The translations under genes and the position numbers were made by a program. Source: Sorghum bicolor (taxonomy: Eukaryota; Streptophyta; Magnoliopsida; Poales; Poaceae). Taken from it: a stretch of DNA of 64,000 bases. Positions 22,510 through 35,600 of the stretch are shown one piece after another (the first letter of the stretch is position 1; every line of letters begins with the position of its first letter). The stretch lies in contig NC_012874.2 of the NCBI RefSeq assembly GCF_000003195.3, positions 248,001 through 312,000 on the forward strand. Reading direction: 5' to 3'. The notes beneath the pieces were generated by a model, which made no database searches, was not told the origin of the DNA, and saw nothing but the letters and a program-made list of their open reading frames with translations.

Positions 22510-23931
22510 ATTAACATTCATTAACATAATAACCCAACTAGGCTTCCGTAAAACACAGTTTCTTGTTTGTGGCGAGAATGTAGTAGTGGTAGCTAATGCA
22601 TGGGCTCTAGTACGAGTTGCGTGCAGTTGTTTCTCGGAAGGAGACGACATGGGCTCAAGTGTCTTTACTTAGGAGATCCAGAGCAAACAATGGGCTTTCC
22701 AAAGTCATAAACATTGCATGATGTAGGCCCAAGTTATTCCTCTAAGAGCACAAAAAGAGTTTATTGTTTTTCATTCGCCGAACAATTGCAGTTTGCCAAG
22801 CTCACCTGTTATTGATCTTTTTTGTCACGTACGTGATGAACGAACTACTACGTACGTATTGCACATTTGATAAAGTTTGGTAAAATTTGTATGCCAATAT
22901 GTGTGGTCATCGTCTAAATAGATAGTGCCGATTCTCTCTCTCTCTCAAAAAAAAGTTAACTAGGTAAAGCACATGATCGACGGATGATTGAACCGGTAGT
23001 TTCGTTTACACTATGCACACCAATAACTCAGGCTTTGTTTAGTTGGGAGGTGAAAAGTTTTTTGATACTATAGTACTTTCATTTTTATTTGACAATTATT
23101 GTCCAACCATGAACTAACTAAGCTCAAAAGTTTTATCTCATGAATTATAGATAAATTATGCAATTAGTTATTTTTTATCTATATTTAATGTGCCATAAGA
23201 TTTGATGTGACGATGAATTTTAAAAAGTTTTTGGATTTTGGGGTGAACTAAGCAATGCCTCAGCTATGTTGGAAAAGCGTGTCTGTGCAAAGAAAAGAAT
23301 GTTATTTATTAATAATGATACTAATATAATAATATATTCCATTCCACACACAACTCATACTTATATATGGTGGTAATGGCAAGTTGGCAACCAACTGCCA
23401 GCAGTTGATGCAAGCAGCCATGGATCATTCGAGCCAAATTTAACATATCTTGACAATACTGATGTGGTTTTTAGACCTGTAGTGTTTACCTTTTATTATT
23501 ATGTATGTATGTATGTACTAGTAGTAATAGACAACTCGAGTATTGCTATACATATGTAGAGTCTATGATATATTGTGATAGATAAAGAAAGATAAAATTC
23601 CAGTTTAACATTTTAGCATGGTGTATGACATGCTAGAGTTGATGACACTCTACCATTATAAAAAATAGAGCGCATACTCGTGAAAGTAAAAAGGTGTAAG
23701 ACAATATCTTTAATTAGGGAAGAGCATACAAATAGTTACTTTAGAGATTTCTTGGTGCTCCATACTAACCGAGAGCACCTTAGTGTTCACATCACCATCT
23801 AATGTCCAAATCACCTTTGAATAGTGATTTTGCGAACTGTGAGTACCATACCTAGTAGAACTAACACGTTTGTTTTGATAAAAATCAGGTACTTCCATCA
23901 AAGCGTATTGTGGCAAAAAAACGGAGATGTG
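22510..23931. other. Spacer between two solo LTRs, with one MITE
   Basis: About 1.4 kb of intergenic DNA holding the MITE at 23031-23259, a (TC)n run near 22935-22946 and a (TATG)n run near 23499-23516. No gag or pol sequence is present, which argues against the two LTRs belonging to one element. Confidence 0.5.
23031..23259. mobile_element. Tourist-like MITE, GGCCTTGTTTAG family
   Basis: Left end GGCTTTGTTTAGTTG, right end inverse of GGCATTGCTTAGTTC, flanked by TCA at 23028-23030 and 23260-23262. Confidence 0.75.
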
Positions 23932-23936
23932 GTGAC

Positions 23937-25166
23937 TGTTGACGGTCCTTAAGTACTAAATTTAATCATCAAATAAATAAAGAAAAGAATCCAAATGCAA
24001 CCAACACCCAGACTTAGGGTTTTAACTGACAGAATTCCACGAGTTTTGGTGTTTGTCTATTTCTGCAGGGGGTTATCAGGAAATATGGAAGAAAGGCCCA
24101 CACGTCGGGTTTACATAGAGATATTAACGTGCTGCGCAATTTTCTATCATCTAGAAAACTCCAGAAGCCACGGGAACGAACGGGAGGCCGAGCGGGCCCG
24201 GGGGCAGGGCACCCGCCCTCCCCCCTTGGGTGCCCGCCCTGCTACAGAGACCAATCAGGTCCCGTCTCGCGGATTATGCTCCACCGACCTAAATGATCAA
24301 GGAAAACCGTGCGATTAATGTCGGTTTGATCCGACGGCCCAGATTCACTTGAGAGGACTATATAAGCAGGCCCCCTGGCCCCTGGAGGAGGCAATCCTCA
24401 TTATTCATTAGCATATTTTCCAGAGAGGATTGAGAGAGATGTTCCTTAGGGTTCCCACCTCATAGGGCTTAGCATCCAATGTGAGAGTAGAACTAGTTCT
24501 ACTAGATTGAGAGAGATAGAGTGGAGGTGTATATCGGAGGAAGCCCGGCCTATCGGTGTCTACTCTGAGGTTGTACCCGCGGGATCAAGTCTTCTAATCC
24601 GAGACTTGCTCCTAGGATTCTTCAGTATTTCGACTTCTAAATTCTAGTAAGTTCTTTATTCTTATTGTTCTTTGGTTTATGAGTTTACTTTAATCTCTTC
24701 CGGTTGAGTTTAGAGTAATCATTGCTAGCGTAAATATGGTGTTTGGGCTAGGGTACTCATAGATATCCCCTGTCTAGCTGGATCGTGGTAGTAGCGAGGA
24801 ACGTGACATTTTCGAGTTACCTTTGTAGCCCATATACCGTTAGTAGGATCGATAGGGTTTATAGGTGCGGGTCGAACATCATTTTGTGGTGTCTAGATTC
24901 CGTGAGCCTCCCCAATAGAACAATAGATCATCCTTACCAAGGTTAGAACGAGAGTGCGGTTGTAGTCTTCTCTATACATCGCTGACATCGAATCACATTG
25001 TTTGTAGCCTAAAGGGTAGTAGCAATAGATTTGGTTAGTCAGATGCACGCTTTCTCCTAGTGGTAAAAATATAAATACGATACTCTAGATAACCTCCCGG
25101 GTGAAATGCTCACCGATATCCGTGCGCTTGCGGATCATTTCCTGATGGCGTTACCAAATATCAACA
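23937..25166 (+). mobile_element. Solo LTR, plus orientation, 1.23 kb
   Basis: Begins TGTTGACGGTCCTTAAG and ends CCAAATATCAACA, with GTGAC at 23932-23936 and 25167-25171. A TATATAA box at 24359-24365 is the probable LTR promoter. The family is the same as the LTR at 20864-22504. Confidence 0.88.
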
Positions 25167-25171
25167 GTGAC

Positions 25172-25799
25172 CAGTTTGGACCGTGACAACTTGTAATGGA
25201 GGAGAGAGAGAGAGGTTAGCAAAAGACTTTTTCTTTGGGTAAAGAACCATAGCCCCATGATAACAATACAATACGTGATTTTGTGTTGGATGATCAATGG
25301 TTTCACAACTTTGTCATAACTATGTGGCATGTCACTTTATTTTGAAACATACATTTGAACTTTTACGACTAATAACTACACATGATTCTAGCATCACTCT
25401 ACTTTTAACATAAGCTAAAAGATAGCATGACAAAAGAGCCGACCACCTCTTATAAATCTCAACTTTAAAGATTTGAAAGCATATTATGATCATAATAAGG
25501 GGGTGTTTGGGACTGCTATGCTTTATGTTTTTCAGCTCCGCTCCACGTTTTTTAGCCAAACGGTTTCAGCTCCACACACTCAGTTCGAGGGAAAAAGGTA
25601 GAGTTGTGAGAGCACCTAAAGAGGTATTCCAAAAACTCTAATTTTTGTGGAGCTGCTCCATGGTAGAGTTTGTGGAGCAGAGTTTATGAAGCAGTCCCAA
25701 AACACCCCCTAACTACCAAACTATCAAACTCAACAACCTTGATGATGAAGGAAGCTCTCTTCCTCCCTCCCTCCCTCCCTCCCTCGATTAGAGGAGTAA
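25172..25799. other. Intergenic region with probable MITE
   Basis: The stretch from GGGGGTGTTTGGGACTGC (25499) to the inverse GCAGTCCCAAAACACCCCC (25691-25709) is a 211-bp inverted-repeat element, probably a MITE with hAT- or Tourist-type ends. A (CCCT)n run lies at 25763-25785. No gene. Confidence 0.55.
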
Positions 25800-26039
25800 G
25801 GCTTGTTTACTTGTAAAATATTTTGCAAAATATGAATAGTATCAATTTCGTTTGTATTTGACAAATATTGTCTAATTATGGACTAACTAGACTCAAAAGA
25901 TTCGTCTCGTCAATTCCGACCAAACTGTATAATTAGTTTTTATTTTCGCCTATATTTAATACTTCATGCATACGTTTAAAGATTCGATATGACGGGGAAT
26001 CTGAAAAATTTTGCATTTTTTTTGAAACTAAACAAGACC
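25800..26039. mobile_element. Tourist-like MITE, GGCCTTGTTTAG family
   Basis: Left end GGCTTGTTTACTTG, right end inverse of GGTCTTGTTTAGTTTC, TAA at 25797-25799 and 26040-26042. Its interior matches the element at 9791-10208 without the insertion there. Confidence 0.8.
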
Positions 26040-26083
26040 TAAGTTTTGGGCATGGTTAAACCTAAACCCCCTACCTCACCTTG

Positions 26084-26323
26084 GGTCTTGTTTAGTTTAA
26101 AAAACTTTGCAAAATTTTTCAGATTCTCTGTCACATCGAATCTTATAATATATGTATGAAGCACTAAATGTAGATAAAAGAAATAACTAATTGTACAATT
26201 TATCTATAATTTTCGAGACGAATCTTTTAAGCCTAGTTAGTCCATAATTAAACAATATTTGTTAAATATAAATAAAAATACTATAATGTCCGTTTTGCAA
26301 ATTTTTTGGAACTAAATAAGGCC
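26084..26323. mobile_element. Tourist-like MITE, GGCCTTGTTTAG family
   Basis: Left end GGTCTTGTTTAGTTT, right end inverse of GGCCTTATTTAGTTCC. It ends about 330 bp upstream of the clathrin heavy chain start codon, so it lies in the promoter region. Confidence 0.75.
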
Positions 26324-26654
26324 TCGGTAGCGAAGGAAACTCGATGTGAGCATAAATCGACACGAGGAAATTAGAGGAATAATGGAGGAGTAATGAGCTA
26401 AAAGCTCATGTCCACATGGGACGCCCACTAAACTAAATTCCCCGTCGCTTCCCACGCACCGCTGTGCTGGTTGGTTCCGTCGCGTCGCGTCGCGACTCGC
26501 CCCGGCCCCCTCCCCTCCCCTCCCCTCCCCTCCTCAGATCAGATCTCTCCCCCGACCCCGACTGGAGGCACCGCGCCGCGCGACGCCGCCTCCGCGCTCT
26601 CCCCCTTCCGCTCCAGGCTAGCCGGGAGAGATCTCGGCACCGCCGCCCGTCGCC
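26324..26654 (+). promoter_or_regulatory. Promoter and 5' UTR region of clathrin heavy chain
   Basis: The sequence turns GC-rich near 26440. A pyrimidine tract CCCCTCCCCTCCCCTCCCC at 26511-26530 lies 125 bp before the ATG and is probably in the 5' UTR or at the transcription start. I see no convincing TATA box, in keeping with a housekeeping gene. Confidence 0.45.
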
Positions 26655-29600
26655 ATGGCGGCGGCCAACGCCCCCATCGCCATGCGCGAGGCGCTCACGG
26701 TAACACCTCCGCCAGAGATCTCCCTCCACTGATCCACTCACTGATCATTCGTTGCTTTGCTTGTCCTCCGCAGCTCACCAGCCTGGGCATCGCGCCGCAG
26801 TTCGTCACCTTCACCCACGTCACCATGGAGTCGGAGAAGTACATCTGCGTCCGCGAGACCTCCCCGCAGAACAGCGTCGTCATCATCGACATGGCCATGC
26901 CCATGCAGCCGCTCCGCCGCCCCATCACCGCCGACTCCGCCCTCATGAACCCCAACACCAGGATCCTCGCCCTCAAAGGTTCGTGCTTGCTGCCTCTACC
27001 TACCGCCCGCACCTCCTAGATCTAGCCTCCACTGCGCGGGATCTCATTCTCATCATGCCCTTCCACCTAGATGCTACTACCCAGCCCACATGGGATTTAC
27101 CCCTTGCGCCCATTCTAGTCAGGGTCCTTGCTGAATAGTCGCCGCCTGCCTAGGAACTGGGTAGCGATCTAAGCTCCTGGTTCCTTACTATGGCATCTGA
27201 ATTTTGCACTAGTCAGTGACATCAAGCCTTTGCTTGAGATCTGTGCAGTAACTGCTTGCAGAGTTTTATGTATATTGCCCTGTTTGTCTGATCTTGTGCA
27301 AGTCATGTAGAATGGACAAGGCTCTGGCAACATTATGCTGGGCGCCCTAAAATCCTAGCCTGCTAGACACTGTAATTCGTATAATCGTTGCCACTGCGAT
27401 GAGTCGGATTCATGTCAGTTCAGCAAAGCATGGAACCATTAGGATTCTAAAACCCATGTCTGTTTTAGTGTCTGGTGTTTCTTCTCACACTGGTTTGACA
27501 GCTTTCTACCTACTTACTGGGCATTGCTTGTTTAACTTATGTTTGGGTACATGTTTTGTTGAATAGATTACTTACTTGTCAGCATTGCTGTTGGCTGGGG
27601 TACTTTACTAGAATTGGGTTTTAGTTCAGTCACTTCACTTTTTACATACCATGCTTCGTTACCACCGTCAAGTTGATGCTAGCACTTGCAACTGCAAATC
27701 AAATGACTGGTTTACACATTGAGTATCTGGCTACCCATATATAGTTTGAGTATAGTTGAAACGAAAATTAATGTCTGCTCAAATTTTGCAGCCCAAATAC
27801 CTGGAACAACACAGGATCACCTTCAAATATTTAACATTGAGGCCAAGACTAAGATCAAGTCTCATCAGATGCCCGAGCAGGTATAGAACACTTTCCCATA
27901 TGGTTGCATCTTACAATTTTTTCCCCTAGCTGTCAATGAGATGTACTTGAAGTAACTTGTTCCATATATTTGCTTTTCAACTGCAGGTTGTATTCTGGAA
28001 ATGGATCACACCCAAGTTGTTGGGTTTAGTAACACAGACATCTGTTTACCATTGGTCAATTGAAGGTGATTCTGAGCCCACCAAGATGTTTGATAGGACA
28101 GCTAATTTGGCAAACAACCAGATTATCAACTACAGATGTGACCCAGCGGAGAAGTGGCTTGTGCTTATTGGCATTGCACCTGGTGCCCCGGAGGTAAGAT
28201 CTTACATAAATTTGTTGCTAGTTACATCATTCTTGGTTATAGACAGATCACATGTCAAATGAGTGTTGATAAACAATTATTACTGTTGCCCCCCCCCCTT
28301 CTGATTTTTTTTTTCCAAATTCCAATCCTCTTATGATCTTACATAACTTTATTGCTAGTTGCGTCATTCTTGGTTATAGACACTTAGACAGATCACACTT
28401 CAAATGAGTGCTGATAAACACATAATATTACTGTTGCCCCCCTTCCTGCTGATCTTGTTCCAAATTCCAATCCTTTTATGATTTAATCGTCTCACTAAAA
28501 CTCAGTTTGTTTTTGAACTTGAACAAAAAGCAGTTTCTGTAGGTAGTAATTAGTAATTACACAATACTTTGTTGTCAGTGCTTCTCATATTAGCATTTCC
28601 TCCTTTCCACGCAACCAGAGGCCACAACTGGTGAAGGGAAATATGCAACTTTTTTCTGTCGATCAACAGCGTAGCCAGGCCCTTGAAGCCCATGCAGCGT
28701 CTTTTGCAACATTTAAGGTACCCTTTCAGAAATTTGAAATGCTAATAACCTTATTATATGCTTGTTTTATTTTTAGTATTTTGTAATTAACCAGCCTTAT
28801 TATATGCTAGGTTGTTGGTAATGAGAACCCATCAACCCTTATTTGTTTCGCCTCAAAGACAACTAATGCTGGACAGATCACTTCAAAATTGCATGTTATT
28901 GAACTGGGTGCACAGCCAGGTTTGTATTTAAAAATCATCAAATTGTTTTTTTATTCTTTCTAGTGCTACATCTCAAACTTCTTGTATTGCACTGGTTATG
29001 TTTCTATGTGGGCTTCATTTTTTTTGAAAGACATTGCAGTATACTGATATCATCATTGTTCTTATTGATTGTTTGGTTGTAGGGAAACCTGGCTTTTCTA
29101 AGAAACAAGCCGACCTCTTCTTCCCACCAGATTTCCAGGATGATTTTCCTGTAGCTATGCAGGTGAGCATCTTATGGAAAAAATGTGCACTTCGTAGGGG
29201 AAAGATGTGCAATTATTAGAACATCACATGATGGATCTAATATGTTTTTATTCCATTTTTGCTGCAGGTTTCACAAAAGTATGGGCTTATCTATGTAATT
29301 ACAAAGCTTGGCCTTTTGTTTGTATATGACTTGGAAACTGCTGCGGCAGTTTACAGAAATAGAATCAGTCCAGACCCTATATTCTTGACGGCAGAATCTT
29401 CCTCTACTGGTGGATTTTATGCTATCAACAGAAGAGGGCAGGTTTTACATGCCACAGTTAATGACGCAACTGTTGTACCTTTTGTCAGTGGCCAAGTATG
29501 TTCTTCTACACTTTCTGGACTTCCTTTCCTGATCTATACATTAGGTAATTCTTTTAACACAACTTCGATATGCAGTTAAACAACCTTGAGCTTGCTGTGA

Positions 29601-32600
29601 ATCTGGCCAAGAGAGCTAACCTTCCTGGTGCTGAGAACTTGGTAAGCTCTATTACTAAGATGACTTATGTGGATGCTGTCATGTTGGTGACTTGGTGTTG
29701 GTGGTACTTCCTTGGCTGCATTGATTCTTATTTGCTTGCCTAGTTTCTCTGTGCCACCTTTTTCCTGTGTGTTTAGTAATATATTTTCTCCTGTAAACTA
29801 CAGTACTGTTCCTTACTATAACACTGAACTATGTGACCCTAATTTTCTTGAGAGAGGAGGGGCAAGTATCTAGAGATTGTTATATATTTATAATGAAAAA
29901 GTGGAAGCAAACTAACAAAGTTATGTACAGTAAGTAAAAAAAAGGAGCAACTAGAACCTACGTAGCGTTTGGTTCGGTCCCATGTAACGTTATCTGTTTA
30001 CAACGTTAACCAATTGCGTTAAAAATGTTTGTTTCAGTCTCCACCGCAATCGGGTACCATGGAATTGGATACCGTCCAATACAAAACTGATACCGCTGCC
30101 ATCCTTGCGTAATCGACGCATAGCCCATCGTCTTCATTGCCTTTCGCATTACTGTGGTTCCCATCCATAGCGCCGCGCCGCCGCGAGCCCACAAGGCCAC
30201 AACCCCTGCCGCTTGTCGCCGCTCTTGAGCACGCTCAGGAGTCAAGAGGCACAACACGGGCGGCGGCGGGGCTCTACTGCCACGTTCATGCCCAAACACA
30301 GTGGAGTAGGTGCTTGGTGGCAGTTAGATCTAAAGCGGCCGTCACAGGATGTCAGGTCCGATGCAGCGCTGGGCTCATGGGCGGCAGCATCAGGCCGCAT
30401 GGCTTAACTCTAGGCGCCGCTGCACAGGTGCGCCGGCGGCGCCAGCTATGGTAATTCAGGGACAGCTTGGCTCTGATGACAGCCTCTGGTTTTTGTTACT
30501 TTGTTTTTGTTGGCGGTGCTTTCTCATTACATGAACACTTGAGTTACAATTTCTGAACCAAACAGTTCGCTAATTTATTTGTACTTTATATCTTGTGATA
30601 ATGTTTGCTTCATCAGTTTGAATAACAGTTTTCAGCCCCAGATCTATTTATATAGAGTGAAACACCAATAGTTGAACATTGGGGGTACGGAAACAGCTGT
30701 TTTTCCCCTACTTTGTGGCTTATGATGCTTTTACTTTGGTGAAATGGTGATTCCCAAGAACTATATGCACATACCATATTATTTTTTATGGTTTTACCAA
30801 AGCTTCACAAACACGCCCAGGGACTTATAAGTGTACACACAATGTCCCCCCCCCCCCCCCCCCCCCCAATATTCTCTCTCTTGTAAACTACTGCCTCCAT
30901 TTGTCTTTAGTAGGCATGTTAGGATCTGAAGAAGTCTTTAGTGATATACTTGTCAGTTGTCACCAATTTATCTTACAGTATATCATCGACTGCTACAAAA
31001 TCAATGTCGTAGTGAAAGATATTTGAAATATAAACCTATCCATTAACTTATGAACTAACCATGCACATAATTTGACTTATTTTCAGTTAACTTTATGAAC
31101 TTTGGCTTATTGTTGGTCAAATTTCTGAAGTTCGACTTTTTAAAATCGAACACACCTAATAGAATTAACAGAGGGAGTATCTCTGAAAAATTTGAGCTTC
31201 AAAATCATGCACTAGGTGTTCATGAAATTTTCATAGAAACTACTTTTCATACATATTATGTTCCCAAACAGCTTTCACCATTATCCTTGCTTCCATTCAA
31301 ATGTTGATGCTGTTTGTGGAGGTTACAAACTGTGTAGTCGAACTTATATGTGTCAAGTTTGTAAGGGTTTTCATGGAATTGAGGAATTCTGAACTGTATT
31401 GCAGGTTGTGCAAAGATTCCAGGAACTGTTTGCACAGACAAAATACAAGGAAGCAGCTGAGCTGGCTGCGGAATCTCCCCAGGGTCTCCTGAGGACGCCT
31501 GAGACCGTGGCGAAATTTCAGGTGAGTTTTGTATCTCCTTTCACCAATTGCAGTCTCTGTACATTTCTGTAAAACACATTTAATTCAGTGAAATAACTAC
31601 TGTTCTAGAATCTTGATAAAATCGTGGAGGCTTGTTAATTAAAGTGACTAGTTTTGTGTACTCTGGAAGAGAAACCTTTGATGCTTACTGGGTAATAGGT
31701 ACAGACAAAAAGTGCTATGGTTAATTTTATCACATGCCTCCTGCTATCAGGATTGATCTATACACATGCAGCTAATCAGCTTCCAGTCTAGGTTCCTTAA
31801 CTTGACTGAATTGTTATGCTTATTAAAAATTGCAGAGTGTTCCTGTGCAAGCTGGGCAAACGCCCCCACTCTTGCAGTACTTTGGCACATTGCTAACTCG
31901 AGGGAAGCTCAATGCCTTTGAGTCTCTTGAGCTATCTCGACTTGTCGTCAATCAGAACAAAAAGAATCTTCTGGAAAATTGGTTGGCAGAAGACAAGCTA
32001 GAGTGTAGTGAAGAACTAGGAGATCTTGTCAAGGTAAGATGGATATCATACCGTTTTTGTTGATTGCATGGATCTTACTGTACTTTGCCAAATTACATTC
32101 ACTTGTGTCTTGGTTGTTTGCTGACCATGTATTGTACACTTTTATGTAGACTGTGGACAATGATCTTGCACTGAAAATATACATAAAGGCTAGGGCAACC
32201 CCTAAAGTTGTTGCTGCTTTTGCTGAAAGGAGGGAGTTTGACAAGATACTGATATACTCAAAGCAGGTTTGTTTTTTGGTTTTATTGATTCTGTTTTTAG
32301 TTGTTACTTGTTATGCCTCATTTGTGCTTTGAATTTTAATACAACTTGGTTCCAGGTCGGGTACACGCCAGATTATCTCTTCCTCCTCCAGACCATCTTG
32401 CGTACAGATCCACAGGTGATTGATTGTTAAAAAAAAAATCAGTCATTTATTAGACACATTCGATACTTGGCTGTGGCGTCATTAACCTTATGAATCCTTT
32501 TCTCACTGTCTATAATACCAGGGAGCTGTGAACTTTGCTCTCATGATGTCACAAATGGAGGGAGGCTGCCCAGTAGATTATAATACAATAACTGATCTTT

Positions 32601-35600
32601 TCCTTCAGGTATGCTTTGTATTCGTAAATAATTGTTTTATTGCCTATTAACATTCCTTCGCTTTTCGAGTCTTCCTTTTGGAATTTGGTTGCATGCCTTC
32701 ACTTACATGCTTCTGTTAACAGAGGAATATGATACGAGAGGCAACAGCTTTTCTGTTGGATGTTCTGAAACCAAACTTGCCAGAGCATGCTTTTCTTCAA
32801 ACCAAGGTTCTCATCTTTCCCCTTCGAACATGAATGGTTGCGCTTGGATGTGTACACATTTGTTTCTCAGGAGCTTTTGTCTGTTTGAATTGTAGGTTTT
32901 GGAGATAAACTTAGTGACTTACCCGAATGTTGCTGATGCCATTCTTGCTAATGGTATGTTCAGTCATTACGACCGCCCTCGTATTGCTCAGCTGTGTGAA
33001 AAGGCTGGTCTGTACTTGCGAGCTCTCCAGGTTGGTGCATTTGCATTGGGGCAGCTCATATCTTCGCTTCACTTTCCTGTTTAACTTATCTTACATTTTG
33101 TGATGCAGCATTACTCAGAGTTGCCTGATATCAAGCGTGTCATTGTAAATACCCATGCCATTGAACCACAGGTTTGTAAACTACAGTAATTTTCAGATAT
33201 CTTCTTTTATTGTTTCGCCCATTAACAACTTTCTTGGACAGGCACTTGTTGAGTTCTTTGGTACCTTGTCAAGGGAGTGGGCTTTGGAGTGCATGAAAGA
33301 CCTTCTACTGGTTAATCTGAGGGGAAATCTTCAGATTGTTGTGCAGGTATTCCTGTTCAGTTTCATATGACCCCCTCCCCCTCTCGACCAACCCATTGGC
33401 ATTTCTTTCTTGTTGGTTCTAATCATTGTGAAATCTTGGGGGCATCTGCAGGCTGCGAAAGAATACTCTGAGCAGCTAGGGGTTGACGCTTGCATCAAAT
33501 TATTTGAACAATTCAAATCTTATGAGGGCCTTTACTTTTTCTTGGGATCCTATCTGAGCTCCAGGTAAAGTTTGACATTTGAATGCCTTTCTCAAAATTT
33601 GCATGTCTTTCTCAAAATGTAACACAGCTGAGGTTTCTTTACATGGAACAGTGAGGACCCAGATATCCATTTCAAGTACATAGAAGCAGCTGCAAGGACT
33701 GGACAGATCAAAGAAGTTGAACGTGTAACTAGAGAGTCAAACTTCTATGATGCCGAGAAGACAAAGAACTTTTTGATGGAAGCAAAACTACCTGATGCTC
33801 GTCCACTGATTAATGTTTGTGACCGCTTTGGTTTTGTGCCAGATCTCACTCACTATCTGTACACCAACAACATGCTTCGATATATCGAAGGCTATGTTCA
33901 GAAGGTAGTTGTGTCTTTCGACTCAGCATTAATTCGGACGCCGTTCCTCGTAATATGTTGAGTATGAGAATGATTAATTCTTTTCTCTGGTTTCCAGGTG
34001 AATCCTGGGAATGCTCCATTGGTAGTGGGGCAACTACTTGATGATGAGTGCCCTGAAGATTTTATCAAGGGTTTGATTCTCTCTGTTCGTTCTCTCCTTC
34101 CTGTTGAGCCTCTGGTTGATGAATGTGAGAAGAGGTTTGTTTTTCATATTCCTCCAATTTGCTTATTCACATGGTTCACGCCACCCCTCCTTTTCCCCCA
34201 CCTTTTCTGATGGTCTCATTTGTTTGATATGTGAACCAGGAACCGCCTACGTTTGCTCACTCAATTCTTGGAGCACTTAGTGAGTGAAGGTAGCCAAGAT
34301 GTGCATGTCCATAATGCTCTTGGGAAAATCATCATTGACAGCAACAACAATCCTGAGCATTTCCTTACTACCAACCCATTTTACGATTCTCGTGTTGTGG
34401 GCAAATATTGTGAAAAGCGGGATCCTACACTTGCCGTTGTTGCTTACAGACGTGGGCAGTGTGATGATGAACTTATTAATGTCACTAACAAAAACTCATT
34501 ATTCAAGCTGCAAGCTAGGTATGTAATAATTCTTGTTGTGACTTGTGACACCTGTTTCGAGACCTCCACATCGTCTGATGGCTTACATGTTCATATTGCA
34601 TTTATTTAAAATGCCAGGTATGTGGTTGAGAGAATGGATGGTGATCTGTGGGATAAAGTTCTTCAGCCTGAGAATGAATATAGAAGGCAACTCATTGACC
34701 AAGTGGTTTCGACTGCATTACCTGAGAGCAAGAGCCCTGAGCAAGTGTCTGCTGCTGTTAAGGCTTTCATGACTGCTGACCTGCCACATGAACTGATTGA
34801 GCTTCTTGAAAAGATTGTTCTTCAGAATTCTGCTTTCAGTGGAAATTTCAATCTGCAGAACCTGCTCATCTTGACTGCTATCAAGGCAGATCCATCCAGA
34901 GTCATGGACTATGTCAACAGACTCGATAACTTTGATGGGCCTGCTGTTGGAGAAGTTGCTGTTGAAGCACAACTGTATGAGGAGGCTTTTGCTATATTCA
35001 AGAAGTTCAACTTAAATGTGCAGGCTGTCAATGTTCTCTTGGACAACATCCGGAGCATAGAAAGAGCCGAGGAATTTGCTTTTCGTGTTGAAGAAGATGC
35101 TGTTTGGAGCCAGGTTGCCAAAGCCCAGTTACGTGAAGGTCTGGTCAGTGAAGCAATTGAGTCCTTCATTCGCGCAGATGATGCTGCACACTTCCTTGAT
35201 GTCATCCGTGCTGCTGAAGAAGCTAATGTGTACGATGATTTAGTGAAGTACCTTCTGATGGTAAGGCAAAAAGCACGGGAACCCAAAGTCGATGGAGAAC
35301 TCATCTTTGCATATGCTAAGATTGACAGGCTCAGTGACATTGAGGAGTTCATTCTTATGCCAAATGTTGCCAACCTTCAAAATGTCGGTGACCGTCTGTA
35401 TGATGAAGAACTATATGAAGCTGCAAAGATCATCTATGCTTTCATCTCGAACTGGGCTAAGCTGGCTGTTACCCTGGTTAAGCTGAAGCAGTTCCAAGGT
35501 GCTGTGGATGCTGCTCGCAAGGCTAACAGTGCCAAAACATGGAAGGAGGTCTGCTTTGCTTGTGTTGACGCTGAGGAGTTCCGTCTTGCACAAATATGTG

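Noticed and set aside
26433..27138. Several long open frames on both strands over clathrin exons 1-2
   Set aside because: They are readings of GC-rich coding DNA in other frames; the clathrin frame with its splice sites explains the region.
30137..30534. Plus-strand open frames in clathrin intron 9
   Set aside because: They lie in the GC-rich transposon-like insertion, overlap each other in two frames and have no domain.
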